Shown: piece by piece, positions 43,315-51,911 of the stretch
Layout: the number at the start of each line of letters is the position of its first letter
Position numbering within the stretch: position 1 is the first letter of the stretch
Assembly (NCBI GenBank): GCA_018669475.1
Contig: JABHCC010000124.1
Coordinates: 62,001 to 126,000, forward strand
DNA length: 64,000 nucleotides
DNA from: Bacteroidota bacterium
GTDB lineage: Bacteria > Bacteroidota > Bacteroidia > Bacteroidales > UBA12481
Reading direction: 5' to 3'
Made by a program: the position numbers and the translations under genes
The notes under the pieces: model-generated
Told to the model about the DNA's origin: nothing
The model's input: only the letters and a program-made list of their open reading frames with translations
The model's database searches: none

Positions 43315-45465
43315 CTAGTAAACCAGCGTCATTTCGTCAACCAGATGACCAGCACCTGCGTATTTATCCATGATCCATAGGACATAGCGGATATCAACGT
43401 TAATGCAACGCTGCAGGTCGGGTTCGAAAGCGATGTCACCTGACATAGCTTCCCAGTTTCCATCAAAGGCCAGTCCGATTAATTCACCACGTCCGTTGAT
43501 GACACCTGAACCTGAGTTACCACCAGTAATATCATTATTGGTGATGAAGCAAACTTTCATTACATCACCATCACCATAATCGCCATAATCTTTAGCTTCA
43601 TATAGTTCTTTCAGTCGTGGAGGAACAACGAATTCCCAATTATTTGGATCTTCTTTTTCCATCACACCTTCAAGAGTGGTATAGTACTTATAATGTACAG
43701 CATCTTTTGGATCGTATGCTTTCACTGAACCGTATGTCAGTCTCATTGTGAAGTTGGCATCAGGATAGAATGTTTTGTCTTTCTCCATTTCTAAAACTCC
43801 ACCAATCCAGAGGCGTTGTCCAATTGCCAGATCAGCTCCAAACTGACGAGAATCACGACGAATCTCAGCTGATTTGGCAAAGATTGAAATAGCTGCCTGA
43901 TAAGCCAGGTCTTTGTCCAGAACCTTTTTGCTCGGGTTTGCTAAGAAAGTGTTCAGAGCTTCCTGACTTGCAAAAACAGAAGTCGCAAACATTTTGTCAA
44001 CATACTTTTTGAAATCGCCTTTATATTTCTTCTTGATAGTTGTGAAAATGTCAGCATGATATTCAGGAGCAATATCAGTAACGAATAATTTCATCATAGC
44101 TGCAGTGATCTTCTGGTCAGTAGGAGCGTTGTAATTCTTGAAATATCCTGCTGATCCATTTTTCATTCTCTCAGCCGCTGCTTGAATTTTTTCATCTTCG
44201 GCACCTTCATCTAATAGGCGGTACAGACCAGAAGCTCCGTTGGCAAATGAAATAATTTCACTTCCTCTGGTCAGACACTCGGTATAATACTGAGATGCAT
44301 GGTTATAAGGAGCTGCTCCGTCAATAGATTTCCTGATCATGTCGAGTGCATCACCATATTTCTTTTGCTTATCAGGATCCATACTTATCCACTTGGTGAA
44401 TTTCTCCTGTAATGCAGCTTTTTTACCCTTAACATTTAGATCTTTCAGACCTTTACTCTGGCCGATTGAAAATTTCCAGTAATTAGTAGAGCCTGAATAT
44501 TTAGATGCATATTTAATTCTAACAGCATCATCAGCCAGCATATCTTCAAGCATCAGTTCCTGACGCAGGCTACGGGTTTTAATTCGGTTAGGGTGAGTGA
44601 TACTCAGTACATTATCGATCTCATAAGAGGTCATAAAACGAGTTGTACCTCCCGGATAACCGAGGATCATTGCAAAATCGCCTTCCTGAACACCTTTCAT
44701 TGAAACAGGTAAGTAATGCTTGGGTTCAAAAGGAACATTTTCCTCTGAAAATCTGGCAGGTTCACCATCCGGAGACATATAAACACGGAATACAGAGAAG
44801 TCACCTGTGTGACGAGGCCACATCCAGTTATCGGTGTCGGCTCCGTATTTTCCGACTGAACTGGGAGGAGCGCCAACAAAACGAACGTCACGGTATTGAT
44901 TGTAGACTACCATGTAATATTTGTTTCCTGAAAAGAACGGCTGAATACGTACCATTCTAAAATCATTGGTCTCAACTGTTTCCTGCACTTCTGCAGCAGC
45001 AGTACGAATAGCCTGGGCTCTTTCCTGCTCAGTCATATCATTAGTTACATTGGCTAAAACCTTATCGGTAACATCCTCAATATAATCAAGGAATATCACT
45101 GCTAAACCTGGATTAGCCAATTCTTCTTCAAAGCTAGCTGCCCAGAAACCATCTTTCAGGTAATCATGTTCAACGGTTGAATGGGATTGGATTGAACCAT
45201 AACCACAGTGGTGATTTGTAAGGAGGAGACCTTGAGCAGAAACGATCTCTGAAGTACATCCACCACCAAAAATTGCGATGGCATCTTTAAGGCTGGAATG
45301 ATTAACGCTGTAAATGTCTTCAGCAGTCAGTTCCAGACCCATTTCGGTCATGGTACCAATGTTTAATTTTTCCAGAAGGGGTAGTAGCCACATTCCCTCA
45401 TCGGCCCTGGCTGATATATTAAGAGCCAATGCAAAACCAATGAACAGTGCGGTGAGTTTTTTCAT
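43315..45465 (-). CDS. S46-family dipeptidyl-peptidase, DPP7-like
   Basis: This 716-residue protein has a signal peptide (MKKLTALFIGFALALNISARA) and begins the mature part with DEGMWLLPLL, the usual S46 start. The chymotrypsin-fold triad is in place: His85 in TNHHCGYG, Asp222 in RHTGDFSVF and Ser651 in TGGNSGSGV. The residue 18 after the Ser, known from Porphyromonas work to separate DPP7 (Gly) from DPP11 (Arg), is Gly669 in FDGNWE, which predicts cleavage after hydrophobic P1 residues rather than Asp/Glu. It would release dipeptides in the periplasm for a peptide-fermenting or amino-acid-using cell. A weak -7 box and a GGGAATC array lie upstream. Confidence 0.94.
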   Translation of the reverse strand: MKKLTALFIGFALALNISARADEGMWLLPLLEKLNIGTMTEMGLELTAEDIYSVNHSSLKDAIAIFGGGCTSEIVSAQGLLLTNHHCGYGSIQSHSTVEHDYLKDGFWAASFEEELANPGLAVIFLDYIEDVTDKVLANVTNDMTEQERAQAIRTAAAEVQETVETNDFRMVRIQPFFSGNKYYMVVYNQYRDVRFVGAPPSSVGKYGADTDNWMWPRHTGDFSVFRVYMSPDGEPARFSEENVPFEPKHYLPVSMKGVQEGDFAMILGYPGGTTRFMTSYEIDNVLSITHPNRIKTRSLRQELMLEDMLADDAVRIKYASKYSGSTNYWKFSIGQSKGLKDLNVKGKKAALQEKFTKWISMDPDKQKKYGDALDMIRKSIDGAAPYNHASQYYTECLTRGSEIISFANGASGLYRLLDEGAEDEKIQAAAERMKNGSAGYFKNYNAPTDQKITAAMMKLFVTDIAPEYHADIFTTIKKKYKGDFKKYVDKMFATSVFASQEALNTFLANPSKKVLDKDLAYQAAISIFAKSAEIRRDSRQFGADLAIGQRLWIGGVLEMEKDKTFYPDANFTMRLTYGSVKAYDPKDAVHYKYYTTLEGVMEKEDPNNWEFVVPPRLKELYEAKDYGDYGDGDVMKVCFITNNDITGGNSGSGVINGRGELIGLAFDGNWEAMSGDIAFEPDLQRCINVDIRYVLWIMDKYAGAGHLVDEMTLVY

Positions 45466-45491
45466 TTTTTTATGATTTTGAGATTAAGGAT

Positions 45492-45499
45492 GCAAGATA
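45492..45499 (-). promoter_or_regulatory. Putative -7 box of the S46 peptidase gene
   Basis: The minus strand reads TATCTTGC, close to TAnnTTTG, 27 bp before the ATG. A 7-bp array begins 12 bp upstream of it. Confidence 0.35.
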
Positions 45500-45510
45500 G
45501 GAAAAATATG

Positions 45511-45544
45511 GTAGTCAGGAGTCGGGAATCGGGAATCGGGAATC
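45511..45544. repeat. Heptanucleotide tandem array (GGGAATC x3 plus edges)
   Basis: Three identical GGGAATC units at 45524-45544 are preceded by the looser units GTAGTCA and GGAGTC and followed by GGAAATT. It lies between typA and the S46 peptidase gene, upstream of the peptidase -7 box. Confidence 0.8.
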
Positions 45545-45563
45545 GGAAATTTTTGTCACCAAT

Positions 45564-47345
45564 TCACGGCTTCTGATTCAAATCGATCTTTCGTATTCTT
45601 AGATTTTTTGGTGTTACTTCCAGGTACTCATCCTGCCCGATATACTCCATGTTTTGTTCCAAAGAGAATATTCTTGGAGGTGCGATGCCCATTTTGTCAT
45701 CCGTTCCGGAAGCTCGCATGTTGGTGAGCTTCTTGGTTTTGCAGATATTCACCACGATATCATTCTGCCTTATATGTTCGCCTATTACCTGCCCCTGATA
45801 AACGGGTACTCCGGTAGGAACAAAAAATATTCCACGATCCTGAAGTTTGTCTATTGCAAATGGGATGGAAGTTCCTGTGGCCAAAGAGATGAGAGCGCCG
45901 TTGCGTTTTGAACCGATCTCTCCTTTCCATGGCTGGTATGATTCAAAACGATGAGCCGTTATAGCCTGACCTTGGGTAAGGGTGAGAATCTGGTTGGCCA
46001 TTCCCATTAGCCCTCTAGAAGGAATGCTAAACTGCAGACTGTTACGATCGCCCCGGTATTCTATATCGAGTAATTCACCTTTGCGATTACTTACTGCTTC
46101 GATTACTTTCCCCTGGAATTCTTCAGGAACGTTAACTGTCAGATGTTCAAAAGGCTCATGGGTTTTGCCCTTAATCTCTTTGAGAAGTACTTGTGGTTGA
46201 CCCATCTGAAACTCATATCCTTCACGGCGCATTGTTTCAACCAGAATAGATAAATGCAGAATTCCTCTTCCGAATACGTTTAACATATCTGGTGATTCTG
46301 TTTCTTCAATACGGAGAGCCAGATTTTTCTCGGTCTCACGATATAAGCGATCACGCAAATGACGGGAAGTAACATATTTGCCATCCTGACCAAAGAAAGG
46401 GGAATTATTAATGGTGAACATCATGCTCATGGTTGGCTCATCCACACTTATCGGAGTGAGTCCTTCAGGGTTTTCCAGGTCAGCAACTGTATCACCAATT
46501 TCAAACCCTTCAAGTCCCATCAGAGCAACAATCTCGCCCGATTGAACAGGGGTTTTTACCTTTTCCTTGCCCAGACCTTCGAAACAATATAGCTCTTTTA
46601 TTACTGATTTGTAAGTAGATCCATTAGCTTTTACCAATGAAACCTGCTGTCCCCATTGCAATGTTCCTCTAAGAATACGGCCAACTGCTATCCGACCCAC
46701 ATAAGATGAATAATCAAGACTGGTAATCATCATCTGAGGAGTACCTTCAATGACTTTTGCCGGAGGAATATGTTCAATAATCTGATCAAGAAGGAAACTT
46801 ACATCCTCACTTGGTTTTTGCCAATCTTCGCTCATCCAGCCCTCCTTTGAAGAACCATAAACGGTAGGAAAGTCTAGCTGATCTTCAGTAGCATCAAGAT
46901 GTGCCATCAGGTCGAAAACCTGATCCTGCACTTCATCAGGCTTACAATTGGGTTTGTCAACCTTATTGATAACAACTATCGGTTTCAGATTCAGTTCAAT
47001 CGCTTTCTGAAGCACAAAACGTGTTTGTGGCATAGGCCCCTCAAATGCATCAACCAACAGAATCACTCCATCAGCCATATTGAGCACCCTTTCAACCTCA
47101 CCTCCGAAATCAGCGTGACCCGGAGTGTCGATGATATTAATTTTAATGTCTTTATATCTGACAGAAACATTCTTAGATAAAATGGTAATTCCTCGTTCAC
47201 GTTCAAGATCATTACTGTCAAGGATGAGATCTTCAACCTCCTCGTTGTCCCTGAACATTTTTACCTGATGAAGAATTCGGTCAACCAGAGTTGTTTTGCC
47301 ATGGTCAACGTGAGCAATAATAGCGATGTTTCTGATACTCTGCAT
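45564..47345 (-). CDS. typA: GTP-binding protein TypA/BipA
   Basis: The ATG at 47345 ([20 protein letters not shown]) gives 593 residues, normal for TypA. GTPase motifs are AHVDHGKTT (G1), RGITI (G2), [11 protein letters not shown] (G3) and NKVDK (G4). The EF-G-like domains II, III and V and the TypA-specific C-terminal domain ([29 protein letters not shown]) are all present. It is a ribosome-associated translational GTPase used in ribosome assembly and stress adaptation, especially in the cold. It is a monocistronic-looking gene, divergent from the nitrate operon. Confidence 0.97.
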   Translation of the reverse strand: MQSIRNIAIIAHVDHGKTTLVDRILHQVKMFRDNEEVEDLILDSNDLERERGITILSKNVSVRYKDIKINIIDTPGHADFGGEVERVLNMADGVILLVDAFEGPMPQTRFVLQKAIELNLKPIVVINKVDKPNCKPDEVQDQVFDLMAHLDATEDQLDFPTVYGSSKEGWMSEDWQKPSEDVSFLLDQIIEHIPPAKVIEGTPQMMITSLDYSSYVGRIAVGRILRGTLQWGQQVSLVKANGSTYKSVIKELYCFEGLGKEKVKTPVQSGEIVALMGLEGFEIGDTVADLENPEGLTPISVDEPTMSMMFTINNSPFFGQDGKYVTSRHLRDRLYRETEKNLALRIEETESPDMLNVFGRGILHLSILVETMRREGYEFQMGQPQVLLKEIKGKTHEPFEHLTVNVPEEFQGKVIEAVSNRKGELLDIEYRGDRNSLQFSIPSRGLMGMANQILTLTQGQAITAHRFESYQPWKGEIGSKRNGALISLATGTSIPFAIDKLQDRGIFFVPTGVPVYQGQVIGEHIRQNDIVVNICKTKKLTNMRASGTDDKMGIAPPRIFSLEQNMEYIGQDEYLEVTPKNLRIRKIDLNQKP

Positions 47346-47423
47346 GATTGTCTTTTCAAAATGAGGGCGCAAAGGTAAGCAATTTTTGTAGTCTAATATG
47401 TTTTATCCGGCAGGAAATAGAAA

Positions 47424-47439
47424 TGTAACAAATGTGACA
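47424..47439. promoter_or_regulatory. CRP/FNR-type dyad upstream of the nitrate operon
   Basis: TGTAAC, AAAT, GTGACA: a 16-bp dyad with one mismatch between the arms, 68 bp before the first narK start codon. Sites of this form are bound by CRP/FNR-superfamily regulators, which often switch on nitrate respiration. The regulator itself is not in the window. Confidence 0.35.
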
Positions 47440-47507
47440 GAAATCCTCCGTTTTATGTCGTATTATCGTCAGCTAGGATAATTCTTTACTGTTTTACTTT
47501 AGTTATT

Positions 47508-49004
47508 ATGATTGAACAAAAAGCTACTGCGAAATCTCACAAAATGCTGTTTTTCAACACCCTGGCTTTTACAGTTTGTTTTGCCGCATGGATGTTGAAT
47601 GGTGTATTGGTGACTTTCCTTTCAAGTAATCAGGTTTTTGACTGGGGACCAGTGGAAATCGGATGGTTAATAGGGATACCAGTATTGACAGGGGCAATAT
47701 TCCGATTACCTGCCGGGATACTTACCGACAAATTCGGTGGAAAATGGGTATATGGATTGCTCCTTCTTTTCTGTTCAGTTCCGATGTATTTATTGTCTAC
47801 AGCTAACAGTTTCACTACTTATGCTCTATACAGTTTTGGTTTCGGATTAACAGGTATAAGCTTTGCAATTGGGATCGCGTACACATCCGTTTGGTATCCA
47901 AAAAAGAGACAGGGAACTGCATTGGGCATATTTGGTGCTGGCAATGCCGGAGCAGCGGTCACTACCTTATTGGCTCCAACTATTCTGAAGAACCTTACTG
48001 ATGCAGGCGAAAACATTGAAGCTTGGCGAACATTACCCAAGATATATGCTGGTGCATTACTTCTAATGGGAATTATATTTCTGATTTTCACTGAAAACAG
48101 AAAGCCGGCATCAAGCAACAAAAACTTAAGGGCGATGTTGCAACCTCTGAAAAATATTAGAGTCTGGAGATTTGGCTTATATTATTTTTTAGTTTTTGGA
48201 TGCTTTGTTGCCTTTGCTCAATGGCTGGTTCCATATTTTGTCAATGTATATTATTTACCTCTGATTACTGCTGGTATTTTTGCCTCACTTTTTAGCCTGC
48301 CAAGTGGTGTAATAAGGGCTTTTGGTGGATGGTTATCAGACAAGGTGGGGGCACGAAAAGTGATGTATTTTGTTCTTGGCTTGTCTGTGATCGTCACTTT
48401 TATGTTAATAATTCCCAAAATGGAGCTAACATCCCCTGGAAAAGGAGTTATGGCTACCCGTGGCGGAACTGTTACCCAAGTGACTGAATCTGGAATTTTT
48501 ATTGGTGAAAAGGAATATCCTCTTCAGGCAAGAACGCGGGATTTTTCTAAGTTGGATGATCGGGTTGTGGTATTTCCCACAAAAGCAATTTGGCAGGAGA
48601 GTGTTGTAAAGGTCGGTGATGTGGTAGAAAAGAAGCAATTGCTGGCTAAAGGTGTAACCAAAATTTATTTCCAGGCTAATGTCTGGATCTTTGCAATATT
48701 AGTCATCCTAATTGGTTCAGTGTGGGGCATTGGAAAAGCTGCTGTTTACAAACATATTCCCGATTATTTCCCTGACGAAGTTGGTGTTGTAGGAGGCATG
48801 GTTGGTGTTTTGGGAGGTTTAGGAGGATTCTTCTGCCCAATTATCTTCGGATATCTGCTGGAAGGAACAGGACTTTGGACCAGTTGCTGGATGTTTATGC
48901 TGTTATTATCAGGCATATGCTTGATCTGGATGCAGCGGGTGATAAGCAAGATGACCAGGAAGGAAGCTCCTCAGGTTGCTGAGATGTTTGAACAAACTTC
49001 ATAA
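47508..49004 (+). CDS. narK: NarK-type nitrate/nitrite transporter with an inserted domain
   Basis: This 498-residue major-facilitator protein has NarK signatures: RLPAGILTDKFGGKW in loop 2-3, SFAIGIAYTSVWYPKKRQGTALGIFGAGNAGAA split over the fifth helix, and KAAVYKHIPDYFPDEVG with GGMVGVLGGLGGF in the second half. Between the N- and C-terminal halves, residues ~305-388 form an extra soluble module (RGGTVTQVTESGIFIGE, KVGDVVEKKQLLAKG) with the strand pattern of a lipoyl-like/HlyD barrel-sandwich fold. It would move nitrate in, or exchange nitrate for nitrite, for the reductase encoded downstream. It is the first gene of the operon. Confidence 0.9.
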   Translation: MIEQKATAKSHKMLFFNTLAFTVCFAAWMLNGVLVTFLSSNQVFDWGPVEIGWLIGIPVLTGAIFRLPAGILTDKFGGKWVYGLLLLFCSVPMYLLSTANSFTTYALYSFGFGLTGISFAIGIAYTSVWYPKKRQGTALGIFGAGNAGAAVTTLLAPTILKNLTDAGENIEAWRTLPKIYAGALLLMGIIFLIFTENRKPASSNKNLRAMLQPLKNIRVWRFGLYYFLVFGCFVAFAQWLVPYFVNVYYLPLITAGIFASLFSLPSGVIRAFGGWLSDKVGARKVMYFVLGLSVIVTFMLIIPKMELTSPGKGVMATRGGTVTQVTESGIFIGEKEYPLQARTRDFSKLDDRVVVFPTKAIWQESVVKVGDVVEKKQLLAKGVTKIYFQANVWIFAILVILIGSVWGIGKAAVYKHIPDYFPDEVGVVGGMVGVLGGLGGFFCPIIFGYLLEGTGLWTSCWMFMLLLSGICLIWMQRVISKMTRKEAPQVAEMFEQTS

Positions 49005-49029
49005 ATCAAAAACAATTAAAATAATAGAT

Positions 49030-50625
49030 ATGTCTGTTAATATTAATGATTGGAAGGTTGAAGATCTGGCTTTCTGGAAAGAAAAAGGCTCAAAAATTGC
49101 CACGCGCAATATTTTGATTTCTATTCCTTCTCTACTACTTGCTTTTGCAGTGTGGATTATGTGGGGAATCATTATTACGAAGATGAAAGAGTTCGGCTAC
49201 AACTTTGGTATGCTGGAAGGCATCTCGGATGCTCTCAGAGCTGATAAACTTAAAGAAATCAATAGTTTATACTATACATTGCCTGCAATTGCAGGACTGG
49301 CAGGTGCTACTCTGAGAATTCCGAATTCCTTTCTGATCGGACTAGCCGGAGGAAGAAATGTAATATTTGTGACTACTCTTCTGCTAATAATTCCGGTTGT
49401 TGGTGTTGGATTGGCTCTAAGGGATATTAATACTCCATATATGGTCTTTGCCGCTATGGCTTTACTGTCAGGATTTGGAGGTGGAAACTTCGCGTCCTCA
49501 ATGAGTAATATAAGTTATTTCTTCCCAAAAAGAGTGCAAGGGACTTCACTAGGTTTCAATGCAGGAATAGGTAATCTGGGTGTTGGTATTATGCAGAAAA
49601 CCATACCTCTGGTAGTAGGTCTGACTCTTTTCAGTGCTGTTGACAGGGATGGAAGTGTCATTTCTTCAGGTGCTCTTACCGGTATTCAAAATGCAGGTTG
49701 GATATGGGTTCCCTTTCTTGTGATTTGTTCAATTGCTGCATTCTTTGGCATGAATAATGTGATCACCGGAACACCAAAACTACCTAATACTCTGCAGGGA
49801 TTAGGTAAAACCTTTTATATGGTACTTCTGGGGCTCATTGCTGCGGGAATCGGTGCTTATTTCCTGGTCGGATTAAAAGTAAATATGTGGATTGTTCTTC
49901 CGGTAGTTGTTATCCTGACTATTCTGTTAATGAAATATGCCACACCAGGTGAGATCAAGACAAATCTGGAGGCTCAGTTTTCTATTTTCAAGGATAAGCA
50001 TAATTGGATTATGACTATTATTTATACCATGACTTTTGGATCCTTTATCGGATTTTCCGCTGCTTTTCCAAAATTATGTCAGGATATCTTTGTTTACAGC
50101 GATGCTGTTAATCCTGAATTTGTCAATCCAAATGCACCTAACTTTCTCATGTGGGTGTTTCTGGGACCAGTGATTGGGGCCTTGATCCGTCCGGTGGGAG
50201 GCTGGTTGTCAGACAAAGTGAATTCTGGTTCGAGAGTAACAACAATCAGTACAATATTCCAGATTATTGCTGCTCTGGCAGTAGCCTATTTCATCAAAGA
50301 GGCGAAACAAAGCCCAAATCCTGAAGATTATTGGTGGCCATTCTTTGCCTGTTTTATGATTCTTTTCGCTACAACAGGTATTGGTAATGGATCAACTTTT
50401 CGTTCAATACCTTATATCTTCAGTCAAAAACTGGCAGGGCCTGTTTTAGGCTGGACCTCAGCAATTGCTGCTTATGGAGCATTTATTATTCCCAAAGTAT
50501 TTGGTGCACAAATCTCTGCAGGAACTCCGGAGTATGCATTGTATGGATTTGCTCTTTATTACCTTCTTTGCCTTGGGCTCAATTGGTATTATTATGATCG
50601 CCGGAATTCTGGTATCAAATGTTAA
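49030..50625 (+). CDS. narK: NarK-type nitrate/nitrite transporter, second copy
   Basis: I use the ATG at 49030 (MSVNINDWKVEDLAFW), 531 residues. The N-terminal cytoplasmic segment with WKVEDLAFWKEKG is typical of NarK2/NarU-like proteins. Further matches are LRIPNSFLIGLAGGRNV, SGFGGGNFASSMSNISYFFPKRVQG with GFNAGIGNLGVG (nitrate-signature region) and a C-terminal half with GWLSDKVNSGSR. It differs clearly from the preceding transporter and has no inserted module. A tandem NarK1-NarK2 arrangement, as fused in Paracoccus, allows proton-driven nitrate import plus nitrate/nitrite antiport. Confidence 0.9.
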   Translation: MSVNINDWKVEDLAFWKEKGSKIATRNILISIPSLLLAFAVWIMWGIIITKMKEFGYNFGMLEGISDALRADKLKEINSLYYTLPAIAGLAGATLRIPNSFLIGLAGGRNVIFVTTLLLIIPVVGVGLALRDINTPYMVFAAMALLSGFGGGNFASSMSNISYFFPKRVQGTSLGFNAGIGNLGVGIMQKTIPLVVGLTLFSAVDRDGSVISSGALTGIQNAGWIWVPFLVICSIAAFFGMNNVITGTPKLPNTLQGLGKTFYMVLLGLIAAGIGAYFLVGLKVNMWIVLPVVVILTILLMKYATPGEIKTNLEAQFSIFKDKHNWIMTIIYTMTFGSFIGFSAAFPKLCQDIFVYSDAVNPEFVNPNAPNFLMWVFLGPVIGALIRPVGGWLSDKVNSGSRVTTISTIFQIIAALAVAYFIKEAKQSPNPEDYWWPFFACFMILFATTGIGNGSTFRSIPYIFSQKLAGPVLGWTSAIAAYGAFIIPKVFGAQISAGTPEYALYGFALYYLLCLGLNWYYYDRRNSGIKC

Positions 50626-50629
50626 TTAA

Positions 50630-51049
50630 ATGGAAGAAGAAGGATTTAAATATTGGCTTACAGACCATGAGGATATGAGATCTCCGTTTCCAAAGCATAT
50701 GCATGAAGAACTGAGATCTCAAACTACGCAGAGATTTTCTGAATGGATTCACACAGTGGGAAAAGAAGGAATGTCACAGCTTAAGGAAACTGAGATAGTG
50801 GAGATGTTTGAAATGTTTCTTTTTAATGTGGGATTAAGTCTGACCTCAGATCCTGATCAACAAATAACCATCACTTACCCCTTAATGCCACGATGCGGAG
50901 ATGAAGTTGATGATATCAATAATGGACTATCATCTGTTACTCATCGCAAGATAATCGAAAAGGATGGAGAAAAAAGACAACTGCAACTTGTTCTAAAAAC
51001 ACAGTCGGGGGGGAAGTCCTGGCAGACAGAATTTGAATTACCCGCTTAA
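50630..51049 (+). CDS. Unknown 139-residue protein in the nitrate operon
   Basis: It starts 4 bp after the second transporter and its stop codon directly abuts the cytochrome ATG, so it is surely co-translated with nar genes. It is acidic, soluble and without signal peptide or Cys pairs; there is one Cys (PRCGDEVDD). N-terminal helices (HMHEELRSQTTQRFSEWIH) lead to beta-like strands (KRQLQLVLKTQSGGKSWQTE). I recognise no family. An accessory role in reductase maturation or transporter control is conceivable only from position. Confidence 0.75.
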   Translation: MEEEGFKYWLTDHEDMRSPFPKHMHEELRSQTTQRFSEWIHTVGKEGMSQLKETEIVEMFEMFLFNVGLSLTSDPDQQITITYPLMPRCGDEVDDINNGLSSVTHRKIIEKDGEKRQLQLVLKTQSGGKSWQTEFELPA

Positions 51050-51901
51050 ATGCAATATACGATGATAAGACTTTTATTGCTTTTTATTATGGCTTCTTTT
51101 TTGGGAAAGCCTGCCTTTGCCCAATCGGGTGAAGAAATATTTACAAAGAACTGTATTGCTTGCCACACGATTGGCAGTGGTGACAGAGTGGGACCAGATC
51201 TAAAAGGAGTGGAACAGAAACGGTCAGTTGATTGGATTGGACAATTTATTCTTTCATCAGGGAAACTAATTGAATCTGGTGATAAGGATGCCATTGCCAA
51301 TTTTGAGAAGTACAATAAAATCAAAATGCAGGACTTTAAATTCTCGGCTCCTCAATTATCTGATCTAATTAATTATATAGTATTAGCCGGAGGGGGTGAG
51401 ATCCCTGCTCCTGAAATCGAAGAGATTGAATTGACGCCTGAGCAGAAGGCCATACTTCTACCTCTTGGTTCCCGATTATTTGAAGGGATGGACAAATTTG
51501 ATGAAGGAGGTGTCTCATGTTTTTCTTGTCATAATGTGAGCTATGAAGGAATGAAGCAGGGGGGAAGTCTGGGAACAGATCTGACCAATTCATTTACTAA
51601 GTATAACGGGGCTGCAGGATTGAAAGGGTTTATTGCAACACCCTCATCCGCTATAATGGAGGTAGAATATACCAGGCATCCTCTTACACAGGAAGAGATT
51701 ACGAGTTTGGTGGTATTTCTCGAAGATGCAAACGGAAATGGAACTTCAGATTTTGAATCAACCTTTCTGCTTGTTGGAGGCATTATTCTTTTTTGCCTCA
51801 TGATTTTCGTAATCATGATCCTGTGGAGTGAGAAAAAGCGCAACGGCATCAACTCAAAAATACATAGCCGGCAACTAAAAGTAAAACATCCTAATCAGTA
51901 A
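51050..51901 (+). CDS. Membrane-anchored diheme cytochrome c (NarC-like position)
   Basis: This 283-residue protein has a signal peptide (about 1-25), two CxxCH heme-c sites (Cys35-Cys38-His39 and Cys157-Cys160-His161), each with downstream Met candidates for the sixth ligand, and a C-terminal membrane helix at about 232-256 (LLVGGIILFCLMIFVIMILW) followed by a basic tail. It directly precedes narG. In Thermus a diheme cytochrome NarC is encoded in the same place and serves as an extra subunit for electron transfer; the same role is likely here by position and design, not by a detailed sequence match. Confidence 0.9.
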   Translation: MQYTMIRLLLLFIMASFLGKPAFAQSGEEIFTKNCIACHTIGSGDRVGPDLKGVEQKRSVDWIGQFILSSGKLIESGDKDAIANFEKYNKIKMQDFKFSAPQLSDLINYIVLAGGGEIPAPEIEEIELTPEQKAILLPLGSRLFEGMDKFDEGGVSCFSCHNVSYEGMKQGGSLGTDLTNSFTKYNGAAGLKGFIATPSSAIMEVEYTRHPLTQEEITSLVVFLEDANGNGTSDFESTFLLVGGIILFCLMIFVIMILWSEKKRNGINSKIHSRQLKVKHPNQ

Positions 51902-51911
51902 TCGTAGAAAA

